A DNA stretch of 64,000 bases from Nematopogon swammerdamellus (lineage: Eukaryota > Arthropoda > Insecta > Lepidoptera > Adelidae), in contig OX336344.1 of NCBI GenBank assembly GCA_946902875.1, forward strand, positions 21,969,791 through 22,033,790. The letters are read 5' to 3'. A program made the translations under genes and the position numbers. Positions 22,189-34,100 of the stretch are shown piece after piece (positions within the stretch are counted from its first letter, which is position 1; the number at the start of each line of letters is the position of its first letter). A model generated the notes under the pieces. It made no database searches. It was given only the letters and a program-made list of their open reading frames with translations, and was not told where the DNA came from.

Positions 22189-25100
22189 CACACACGCTGA
22201 ATCCCGACAATCGGGGTAAGCAGAGTAATCGGTGTTGTGCTGCAAGAACTCTGGTACAGCGCAACACCGACCACCACGTTTCGCAAAGTATTCGAACAAG
22301 ATTCAATTGATCAAGCAGCAAGTAAGACCCACCTACTGCATGACTCGGTGGAAGTACCATGCCAAGGTGAGAGGTGTCGAGCCCGTCGCCCTTTAGCACG
22401 GCATCTTGTCCTTATCCCTTAGTCGCCTTTTACGACATGCACGGGGAGAGGTGCAGTGGGGCTATTCTTTTTAAGTACCGGGCCCACACGGTACATGATT
22501 GGTCACTTTCGGTACACTACAAATGATTACATACACGTAAAACACACGTCCGTCTTCTTTCAATACATGCTTGCAAGAGAAAAGTGTGTTGGAACACACG
22601 TCTGTGCACTGATGCAGGAGCAGGAGGTGATAGTGGGGCACGAGCTTAGCCCGTGGCGCGTGCTGTGGAAGTCCATCTGCGCCCTCAACAGCATCAACCG
22701 AGCCCTCGTCGACATGACGGCAGCTGGATATGCCTAAACCTCTCTCTCCAACACACGTCTGTGCACTGCTGCAGGAGCAGGAGGTGATAGTGGGGCACGA
22801 GCTGAGCCCGTGCCGCGTGCTGTAGAAGTCCATCTGCGCCCTCAACAGCATCAACCGAGCCCTCGTCGACATGACGGCAGCCGGCTATGCCTAAACCTCT
22901 CTCTCCAACACATATCTGTACACTGCTGCAGGAGCAGGAGGTGATAGTGGGGCACGAGCTGAGCCCGTGCCGCGTGCTGTGGAAGTCCATCTGCGCCCTC
23001 AACAGCATCAACCGAGCCCTCGTCGACATGACGGCAGCTGGATATGCCTAAACCTCTCTCTCCAACACATATCTGTACACTGCTGCAGGAGCAGGAGGTG
23101 ATAGTGGGGCACGAGCTGAGCCCGTGCCGCGTGCTGTGGAAGTCCATCTGCGCCCTCAACAGCATCAACCGAGCCCTGGTCGACATGACGGCAGCTGGAT
23201 ATGCCTAAACCTCTCTCTCCCACACATATCTGTACACTGCTGCAGGAGCAGGAGGTGATAGTGGGGCACGAGCTTAGCCCGTGGCGCGTGCTGTGGAAGT
23301 CCATCTGCGCCCTCAACAGCATCAACCGGGCCCTCGTCGACATGACGGCAGCTGGATATGCCTAAACCTCTCTCTCCAACACATATCTGTACACTGCTGC
23401 AGGAGCAGGAGGTGATAGTGGGGCACGAGCTGAGCCCATGCCGCGTGCTGTGGAAGTCCATCTGCGCCCTCAACAGCATCAACCGAGCCCTCGTCGACAT
23501 GACGGCAGCTGGATATGCGGCCGTCGATCTTAGCCAAGTTGACATTCGGTATGCTTTTATGTTTTGAAGTTAATTGAATGAAATAAATTGAACTTCCTTG
23601 GGCGCTTTACGAAAATGGGGACTAAATTCAGAAAAAAAACGTCATCTTCATCATCATCGTTACCGTCATCGTCACGCTCATCATTGTATTGTACGGTGCG
23701 ACCTATGAGGGGGTCGAGGGGCCGAGGAGGGGGAAAGGGGGGAGAGAGGAGGGAAAGAGAGGAAGTGAAGTATAAATTTCTAACACGCAAAAATTGTTTT
23801 ATTATTATTTACATGTTCATAAGTTATCCATTACGTAGGTAAACTACACTTGGACATGTCGAAAATTCCGCCAGTTCTAAATTCAATGCGAAGAACAACT
23901 GACAAACTTTGCAAGTCACAATGTTTTGTTAGTACCTTATAAGTATTATATTAGAGTAACTTACAAATAATTATCCCGTACTATCGCTCGCAAGAACATT
24001 AATATTTACAGCATACACATAAATACTCAAGAATCTGACCACTCTGCCTATTTACATTACCTATATCTGGTGTATAGTGCCATTGTCAGTTTTGATACTT
24101 AAATAAAGTCAAATCAACAACAAATTATTAAAAGTTTAAAGAAAGTAAAAATCTAAAGAGAAAGGAGAATGAACGTTTTGGTCTACCCGTCCTCTAGCTG
24201 TGAGTGTTATATCAATGGAAAGGTTGATTTTATAGAATATTTTTTAGTACGGCAGCCAACGTCAATTTAGGAGTTATATCACTTTTAAGTTCTATAATCA
24301 TAGAACCTTATCATGGTAATATGCTTACCTCTGTACGATGATCATCGTTCTAGGAAGGGTAAGTACTTAGAGCGAAACAGTACCAAAATGACCGAGCAGT
24401 ATTGAAACCGTAATGATTAAAATACAATTTTTTTGGTTTCAATACTGCTCGGTCATTTTGGTACTGTTTCGCTCTAAGTACTTACCCTTCCTAGAACGAT
24501 GAACATCGTACAGAGGTAAGCATATTACTATGATAAGGTTCTACGTTTATACAACTTAAAGTGATATAACTCCTAAAGTACTAACAATAGATGTTAGGTA
24601 TGTTTGGACAAAATGTTTTTCTTGGAAAGACCTTTTTATCGATATATCGTTCATTGTTAGAGGAGGGGTAGACCAACTCCCATACATTTTTGCCCATCCT
24701 CCTTTTCATCTTCTAAACCTATCATCTTCAGGCCCCACTCAACGAGCCCCGGTCTATCCGTCCGGGATAACACGAAGCGTATCAACGACCTCCTCGGCGA
24801 AGTGGAGACCTACACGTACACCGCTCAGATTCAGAAGGGAGGCTGCGTCTGCATCACGGAAGACACGACCAGCTTGAAGCAGTGCCTGGACGCAATGCAG
24901 GCGGGCGGTTCCAGCAACGACTTCACTTATAAATTGTGGGATATCATTAGGGGTGAGTCCGTGTTGTTCCAATTTTGATTAGAGTGCCAGAACCTATTAT
25001 TGGTACCCCACAGACTGACACAAATAAGGTCAAATAAAAATAGGCAAATGTACAATAAACTACAATAAATTCATCATCAAGTTATTCAGTTTATCTTGTA

Positions 25101-28100
25101 GTAAGGTTTGTTCAACAGTAAGTCCTTTATCCGACACCTAAAAACAATATTACTTTCAATTGTACCGTGTGGGGTCGGTACTTTTTTTTTTTTTATTTTT
25201 TTTTATGGAACCTGACACGGTTGGCTACATCACCTACAACATCCGTGATGTCAGCCCATAACACAGGGTGAACTAGGTGCCATGTCAGTGCTTCCCTTCA
25301 TTTCATGTCGGCTACACTAAACTGGACGAAAAACACGAACTATTTACATAGCCGTTTCGACCGACGTTTCGTTCAGTGCGGTGGTACCAACCCGGCCGGG
25401 ATAAACCCTACCACCTAGTAAGGGAAGGGACCTAACTTAAAAAGAAAAGCCCCACTGCATCTCTCCCCGTGCATGTCGTAAAAGTCGACTAAGGGATAAG
25501 GAAATTCATCAGCCTCGGCAGCTCAGTAGTGCGGTCAGTCGACTGTTGTTAAGCAACGCTGGGCGCGGTCAGTACTTGGATGGGTGACCGCCCGACCGTT
25601 GGAGGCTGACCGTGGTTCGCATTCCACGTTAAACTGTAGGTCCCTTCCCTTCTTACCTTACTAGGTGGTAGGGTTTGGCCGGGTTGATACCACCGCGCTG
25701 AGCGAAACGTCGGTCGAAACGGCTATGTAAATAGTTCGTGTTTTCCGTCCAGTGCAGTGTAGCCGGCGCGAAATGAAGGGAAGCACTGACATGGCACCTA
25801 GTTCACCCAGGGTTATGGGCTGACATCACGGATGTTGTAGGTGATGTAGCCAACCGTGTCAGTTTCCATAAAAAAAAATCGCTTTTAGTGACTGAGGCAG
25901 CGTTTCATAAAGTTTGGGCCTATTACTCACGGGTTCTTTTCATTACTCGGATACACAAGGATTACACACATTTCTGCGAGATAATCTGTAGATAAGCGGA
26001 TAATCCTGCTAGAATCAGAGGATAATCCTGCTAGAATCAGGATAATCCTGCTAGAATCACAGATAATCCTGCTAGAATCAGAGGATAATCCTGCTAGAAT
26101 CGGATGATAATCCTGCTAGAATCAGGATAATCCTGCTAGAATCACAGATAATCCTGCTAGAATCAGAGGATAATCCTGCTAGAATCGGATGATAATCCTG
26201 CTAGAATCAGGATAATCCTGCTAGAATCACAGATAATCCTGCTAGAATCAGGATAATCCTGCTAGAATCACAGATAATCCTGCTAGAATCAGAGGATAAT
26301 CCTGCTAGAATCGGATGATAATCCTGCTAGAATCAGAGGTTACTCCTGCTATAATCGGATGATAATCCTGCTAGAATCAGAAGATAATCCTGCTAGAATC
26401 GGAGGATAATCCTGCTAGAATCGGATGATAATCCTGCTGGAATCGGTTAATAATCCTGCTAGAATCGGATGATAATCCTGCTGGAATCGGTTAATAATCC
26501 TGCTAGAATCGGATGATAATCCTGCTGGAATCGGTTAATAATCCTGCTAGAATCAGAGGATAATCCTGCTAGAATCAGGATAATCCTGCTAGAATCACAG
26601 ATAATCCTGCTACAATCAGAGGACAATCCTGCTAGAATCAGATGTTAATCCTGCTAGAATCAGATGTTAATCCTGCTAGAATCAGATGTTAATCCTGCTA
26701 GAATCAGATGTTAATCCTGCTAGAATCAGAGGATAATCCTGCTAGAATCAGAGGATAATCCTGCTAGAATCGGATGATAATCCTGCTAGAATCAGAGGTT
26801 ACTCCTGCTATAATCGGATGATAATCCTGCTAGAATCAGAAGATAATCCTGCTAGAATCGGAGGATAATCCTGCTAGAATCGGATGATAATCCTGCTGGA
26901 ATCGGTTAATAATCCTGCTAGAATCGGATGATAATCCTGCTGGAATCGGTTAATAATCCTGCTAGAATCGGATGATAATCCTGCTGGAATCGGTTAATAA
27001 TCCTGCTAGAATCGGATGATAATCCTGCTGGAATCGGTTAATAATCCTGCTAGAATCGGAGGATAATCCTGCTAGAATCGGATGATAATCCTGCTGGAAT
27101 CGGTTAATAATCCTGCTAGAATCGGATGATAATCCTGCTGGAATCGGTTAATAATCCTGCTAGAATCGGATGATAATCCTGCTGGAATCGGTTAATAATC
27201 CTGCTAGAATCGGATGATAATCCTGCTGGAATCGGTTAATAATCCTGCTAGAATCAGAGGATAATCCTGCTAGAATCAGAAGATAATGCTGCTAGAATCG
27301 GAGGATAATCCTGCTACCCGCCTCGCAATGCACAATCAGGCTCAACAATACTAATGAGATGTGTACAGTGTTGGCAGGAAGAAATAGCATTCTGCATTGT
27401 GTTTTGATTGAAGTGTTATTGTTTCAGACAGCGAAACTGCTGAGGATGTGATTACACTCTTGCTGCACGCACTGAAAGCTTTATCTTCGGGCAAAATGAA
27501 GCCTTTCGTAAGTATATTCACATTATTTATGCTCTGTTTTCAGACCACGTGGAAAAAATAAAAAAACCCGACTGCGTAAAAAATTCACTTTAAATAAAAA
27601 CTGAAAAGAAAAAAACAAGTCCAGTAGTCTAGAACTCTGTTAAGTACACGAGTCAGTAAGCCTGGATACGAAATACGGCATCGTTTGTATGAGAACCGAG
27701 GTAGCCGCCAAAGGGGTGTGAAGTCTGAGGCGGGAGCGGCGCATGGAACGCCGTGATTGGCCGAGCGAGTAGGTAGCCAAGTGACGCCAGTATTCCATAC
27801 GTTTGAACGGGATTCATACAATAAGTCGCTCATTGTGTCGATTCGCGATGAAAAGATGAAACGGATTTAACAATATTTAACCCTTCTTTACATCAAGGGA
27901 ATAATATAACTTTCTCTTAAATGAACAAAGGCAACGCCCCTTTCACAATTTTGCGAATTTGCAGATTTTCGCATAAACACGATAATAGTTCTAAGTTCTG
28001 AGATACCTCGGATACTTTATTATAAATCTACATAAAATTTCCAAAACAATGATATGTAAGACCTCGTACATTGGTATTATCTTATTGGAGTATTTGTTAT

Positions 28101-31100
28101 TGGAATTTTCCAAAATTAAAAAAATAATGTTAGAAAGTCGAAAAGTTTTGTAACCAAAAAAAAAATAATTATATTATTAACAACTATTTGCTAATTACTT
28201 AGCCAACGATATGACAAATTATATTGCAATATGACTTCGCGAAAAATTCGCGAAAATCTACCCTACCATAAAAAAATTATGAGTACCCACCTCGATATTT
28301 AATTTTTTTACGGTAAAATGAGGTTTTCCAGGCTTTGCCTTTTTTAACAAACTAACCAGCCATACCCACCTGGATATTTAATTTTTTTACGGTAAAATGA
28401 GGTTTTCCAGGTATGACCAAAACAAATTATCACGTGATAGATGGGTAGATCTCATCGAGACGTTCAGTTTGAGTACCAACACGATGGGTCTAAGTTCAGT
28501 GGTTCTCGAGATATGACCAAAACAAATTAACACGTGACAGATGGGTAGATCTCACCGAGACGTTCAGTTTGAGTACCAACACGACGGGTCTAAGTCCAGT
28601 AGTTCTGTAGATATGACCAAAACTAATGATCACGTGACAGATGATAATTCCGACCCCTCACTCGCATGATCGCATCGCATTTCGCATTTAGATGCTAGCT
28701 AGCTAGCTAGCAGCGGAGCGCAGGCGCTATATAGCATTTAGCATTTAGCAGTACCACAGATAAATAGCACATACTTCATTGCTTTGTGCGTTCCAAAACA
28801 AACGAACCAACAAAGTTTTACGAACGAAACAGCAATGCTAACTAAAATTAAATGTGACTATTGCTTAGCATTTAGCATTAATTTTTATTTATCAGGGCGC
28901 TTAGCAGTGCTAAATGCTAACGGGGTATTCATTATGAATTAATTTTGTTAATGCTAAGCATAACAAGACTAATTCCCGGTAGACGCATGACCTAAAGAAA
29001 TTAATTCCTTTAGAGTCGCTCAAAAGTAAGAACCGGTAGGTACTGGTTGAATGAAAAAAGCGCGATAAACGAATATTGAACGAGGAAACCTGCTGAGGTT
29101 GACTAGAAGAAATGTCCTTTGGCAATAAGGCAGAATGCATGAAATATCTGTATACATTTAACATACATATTTATCAATAAACAAAAAAAAATACAAGAGC
29201 TAACTGCATCCAACACGATAGTCGACCTATGGTGGGTAAGCAGAAAAGAGCTCTCCATACATATTTACGCCGATGTTTGTTACTGAATTTCAAGCGAAAA
29301 ATGCTATCAAATTGAATGAAAGTACTTACTCGTGAAAGGTGACTCCATCTGTGTTCAAGTTTGAATTTTTCGATGACTTTTTGCACCAAAGTACTGCACA
29401 ATGAGGCATTTTGTGACAGACGCGCACGTTCGCTCCGCCTGAGCGGCGGACGGAGACTAAGATCGGTCGCCGGCGCTAGACTGACGCGCTGGCGCGTGTG
29501 CGCCGACGCGCGGCTACCCCTGTCCTCCTATGTATAGCGTATCCAGGCTTACTGACTCGTGGTTAAGTACGAGTAATATTGAATAAATACACCATTGAAA
29601 TAGTTTCATGATCGATACACACATATACATAAAACAAATAATAAACTCTAAAGCGGAACATAGCAACTTTAACAGTCAGGACCCATTATTGGAAAAATTG
29701 TAATGGGTCCCGACTGTGAGAGATTATTTTCAAATACCTATTCAACGATACCCCAATTAACATAGTTCGTCAACTGTAATTTTTTTCTTTTTCACAATAT
29801 GGCATCTAGTTGTCGCCATATTGAATTTTGATTACTGTCATGTCTTTAGTGACACTAGCAAGATTAAGACAAATCAATTGACGTAAGAATCATCAAAATC
29901 GGCCTACGCGTTTGGGCCTCTAGAGCGCCACAAAGGAACAAACATACATACATACATACATACATAGGCTGATAAACACATTACCCTCCTTTGCGTCGCG
30001 CAGTCGGATAAAAAGGTCATTGCTCTCTGAGCGTCAGCGGTTACAAAAACTCGGCGCGCAAAGCATTATCTCTCTCTTCCGCCGTGCCTGTCGCAAAAGA
30101 GACACAACAGTCAGTCAATCAGTCAGCATGAATGCGTCCACTGCTGGACATACCCCTCTCCAATTTTTGTATGAAACTATTGCTTTCCGCCGACGTGCTT
30201 GATGTCGTCGTCCTACCCGGGAGATGGTCTTGCTACACAATTTTTTCCTGTTCTTTTTTTTTATGGAAACTGACACGGTTGGCTACATTACTACATGCGT
30301 GATGTCAGCCCATGACACCTTGCTGAACTAGGTGCCATGTCAGTTCTTCCCTTCGGTCGTGCCGGCTACACTGAACTGGACGGAAAACACGAACTATTTA
30401 AATAGCTGTTTCAATCGACCTTTCATTCAATGCGGCGGTATCAACTCGCTCGGGCGGGTTAAACCCTACTACAGTTTTACGTGGAATCCGAATCACAGTC
30501 AGCCACCAACTGTTGAGTGGTCAGCCATCCATCCATTGACCGCGCCCAGGTGTGCTTATGCTCCGACCGACAGTCGACCAACCGCACCACTGAGCTACCG
30601 AGGCTGACAAGGCTGGCTGTCCACGGCCGCCAGTGTCGGGCACGGTTACTCCAATGAGAAAAAAAAGAGAAGTAACATACATATCATACATATCACACAC
30701 GCTGAATCCCGACAATCGGGGTAAGCAGAGTAATCGGTGTTGTGCTGCAAGAACTTTGGTAAATTACAGCACAACACCGACCACCACATTTCGCAAAGTA
30801 TTCGAACAAGATTCAATCGATCAAGCAGCAAGTAAGGCACGAAGACCAACCTGCTGCATGACTCGGTGGAAGTACCGTGCCAATGTGAGAGGTGGCGAGC
30901 CTGACGCCCTTTAACACGGTATCTTGTCCTTATACGACATGCACGGGGAGAGATGCAGTGAGGCTATTCTTTTTAAGTATTGCTAAAAGTGATGATGACC
31001 TCGTCGCAGGTAACGCCGAGCAACAAGACGTACCTCGCGAAGCTGATCCTGAAGCTGTCGCGGGGACACTCGCAGACGGCGGCCGTGCTGAAGAACCTGC

Positions 31101-34100
31101 GCGCCAACCCGCCGCAGGCTCTGTCGCTGCTCGGGCAGCTCGGCGTCGAGAAGACCACGTGGGAGCTGACGCACGTCTTCACTCTCGTCGACAACTCGTT
31201 CGGCGTCGACAACGTGCTCAGCTCGGACCGCAGGTGAAAAAAATAGAAGAAAGCAAAGCTAATTTCCCTCTCCCTCTCCCTCTCCCTCTCCCTCTCACTC
31301 GCTCTTGCTCTCCCTCTCGCTTGCTCTCCCTCTCCCTCTCGCTCTCCCTCTCGCTCTCCCTCTCCCTCTCCCTCTCCCCCTCCCTCTCCCTCTGATCCTC
31401 TTACCTCCCATCCCCCTCCTCTCCACACCCCTTCCCTCTCCCTCATCTCTCCCGCCCCTCTCCCTCTAAAAAAGGGCGTCCCGATACAAGAAACACGTAA
31501 AAATCGATGTGGCGAGCCTGTCGCCTTTTAGCACGGCATCTTGTCCTTATCCCTTAGTCGCCTTTTACGAAATGCACGGGGAGAGGTGCAGTGGGGCTGT
31601 TCTTTTTAAGTACGTAACCCACACGGTATATTTATCAAAATCTAAATATATTTTTCAGGTCAAACGACACAATCGAGCAAATAAACCAGACACTCCACGA
31701 CATGACGATGGGCTGCGGCGATATGACCCTCAACCCCTTCGAAAATAAGTCCGTAATCGAAAACTCGATCCGCCTGCATTCCGAGTCGTTCTTCGAGGAG
31801 GACACCAACGAACTGTCCATAGACAGCTTCGCATCACTGAAGAAGCACGGGCTGGTGTCGGTCGACAAGAGCGCAACGAACGAGGTGCCGCTGATACCGG
31901 ACGAGATCGACATAAGCGGTTGGAGGGCGATGCTGAGCAAGTTCGCCCAGCTGTTTGTGAGTTTGGAGCATCTGAATAGGATGCAGCAGTGTTTGAGGTT
32001 GGACATGGGTGAGTATCGAGTAGCCATCCCGTACGTAGAACTAAATCGGATCGGCAGTGTGAATATCTTTAGCATTGAAGTCCGACTTCATTCACTTGTC
32101 ATCCACTGACTGCGCCCGGAGCATAGGCTCTTGCGTGTCTATTGTCTATATATTTGTCAGCCTCGGTAGCTCAGTAGTGCAGTCGGTCGACTGTTGTTAA
32201 GCAACCCTGAGCGCGCTCAGTACTTGGATGGGTGACCGCTCGACCGTTGGAGGCTGACCGTGGTTCGGATTCCACGTAAAACTGTAGGTCCCTTACCTTC
32301 TTACCTTACTAGGTATCCCTCCCGTACCAATCCCAAGTGGTACCAACCCTACTTGGATTGATACCATTGCACCGAATGAAAGGTCGGTTGAAACGCCTAT
32401 GTGAATAGTTTGTGTTTCCGTCCAGTTCAGTGTGGCCGGCACGACCGAAGGGAAGCACTGACATTGCGCCTAGCTCACCAAGGGACCACGGATGTAGTAG
32501 GCGATGTAGTCAACCGTGTCAGTTACCATAAAAACTATTTAAAAAAACATGAAAACCGCCTTCAAAAATGTATGAAATAAAAAAATTAAAAATCGAACCC
32601 TAGAGTTGAAGGTGGTCGGTTATTTTTGCTTGCTTTAGCACCACCGCCTTCAACTCTAGGGTTCGATTTTTAATTTTTTTATTTCATACATTTTTGAAGG
32701 CGGTTTTTATATTTTTTTAAATAGTTTTTTATTTCACAGTTTTTTTAGTAATTTTTATTTGCTATTAATGTACTCGGCGGAATCGCTCGGCCTTCGGCCT
32801 CGCGATTCCGCCTCACTTTCCAATCCGATCTTGACATAAAAAAAAATGGGACCACCTTGGAGCTAGACTGAACCGAACACAAAAAGAATCATCGAAATCG
32901 GTTCACAATTGGGGAAGATAATGCTGAACATACATAAAAAAAAATACATACAGCCGAACATAGAACCTCCTCCTTTTTTGAAGTCGGTTAAAAAGAAATG
33001 CATTGTTACAGCAAGCCTCAAGTGCCGCGCGAGCGGTCTGCAGGCGTACTACTTGTCGGAGCGCTCCCCCGTGAGGACTGTGTCGCAGCTGATCAGCGAG
33101 CCGGCGCAAAGCTTCGCCGCGCCCGTCCCCAGCACCCTGCTGAGGGAGCATTTCAATAAGTTAGTAGCTTCCTTTGCATTTATATTTAATTGTGATAAAT
33201 TTTTAGAAAACTCATGTCTCGTACTATGTAGGCAGTTGGGGTTGTAGGGTAGTTGTACTATGTAGGGGTTGAACTATGCTTGCGATGGCTTCACCGAAGA
33301 CATCCGGGCCCATCGGCAGTAGAGGAGGGTGTTAATCGAGGTCGGGACTAGCGAGTGGACACTCTAAATTTGTTTCGGCTCGCATCAAGCCCTCGTCAGC
33401 TAGTCTGCGTTGACTAGGATGCGGGGAGACCACCAGTCCTCCCTCTCTCTACCTATCCATATTCTGTAGGATGCTTCCAGTGACGTTTTCGAAGCTCTCT
33501 CCATGTATGAGCTTAGCGTCGATCTTGGCAGCCCTAGATTCTTGAAGAGACTGTAGAGCGACTTCGCTGGTAGTCCTCTTGCTCCGACTTCCACAGCGAA
33601 GAGATCAGTCTTGAATCTGTTTCTCACAATCCGGTCTACTAAATTGTATATGTATGTATATTAGTCGTAAGCAAGCAGAGTCCATAAACAATTTTATTCA
33701 TACCCCGAGGTATCCCGAAACTTAGAGACCTTACAACTCCGCAGGGACGTTGGATCTTTGTGTGTGTTCTATCGCCTGTACCACGGAGAGTGTTCCAAGG
33801 AGCTGCACGATGCGATCCCTCCATCCCCATTCTACTATCGTTCCACGCGCAACAGTTTGGGAATGCATCTACACACTGTCGATATTCCCCCACTTAGGAC
33901 AAATCGATCCTGTAAATCCTTTATTTACAGGGTTGCTAACATGTGGAATTCACTCCCACCTGCATCCTTTCCTCTAATGTACAGTCTGGGATCCTTCAAA
34001 CATAATGTGAAGGTGCACCTAGCCGGCCGACATGGTATTCGCAGCCCCCGTAAATATTCGAATGCCCGTGGGCGCCGTCGGACTACACCTCTGCGTTAGT

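Larger units (their letters stand above)
27647..29561 (-). mobile_element. P-element-like transposon with THAP exon
   Basis: Perfect 24-bp terminal inverted repeats start CACGAGTCAGTAAGCCTGG (27647) with the inverse ending at 29561. GTTAAGTA flanks both sides (27639-27646, 29562-29569), an 8-bp duplication. A THAP-like first exon on the minus strand (29330-29409) near the right end fits the P superfamily. The 1.9-kb interior is otherwise filled with repeats, so the element is degenerate. Confidence 0.75.

Noticed and set aside
22471..23545. Overlapping minus-strand ORFs of 111-133 codons in a row
   Set aside because: They are the antisense shadow of the six duplicated zwilch exon copies; their regularity comes from the 157-bp repeat.
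25540..25600. 5S rRNA gene
   Set aside because: Only the internal control region is present, flanked by tRNA-like boxes in a SINE.
25995..27316. CRISPR-like array
   Set aside because: The units are contiguous 19-22-bp repeats without unique spacers, in a eukaryotic intron; this is a minisatellite.
28680..28925. hAT-type element from GCATTTAGCA / TGCTAAATGC words
   Set aside because: The words are inverted and clustered but define no matching termini or duplication inside the P-like element.
30973..31446. 157-codon minus-strand ORF and 167-codon plus-strand ORF
   Set aside because: Both run over a zwilch exon in the wrong frame and a (CTCCCT)n tract; the Arg/Glu and Ser/Leu runs are repeat artefacts.
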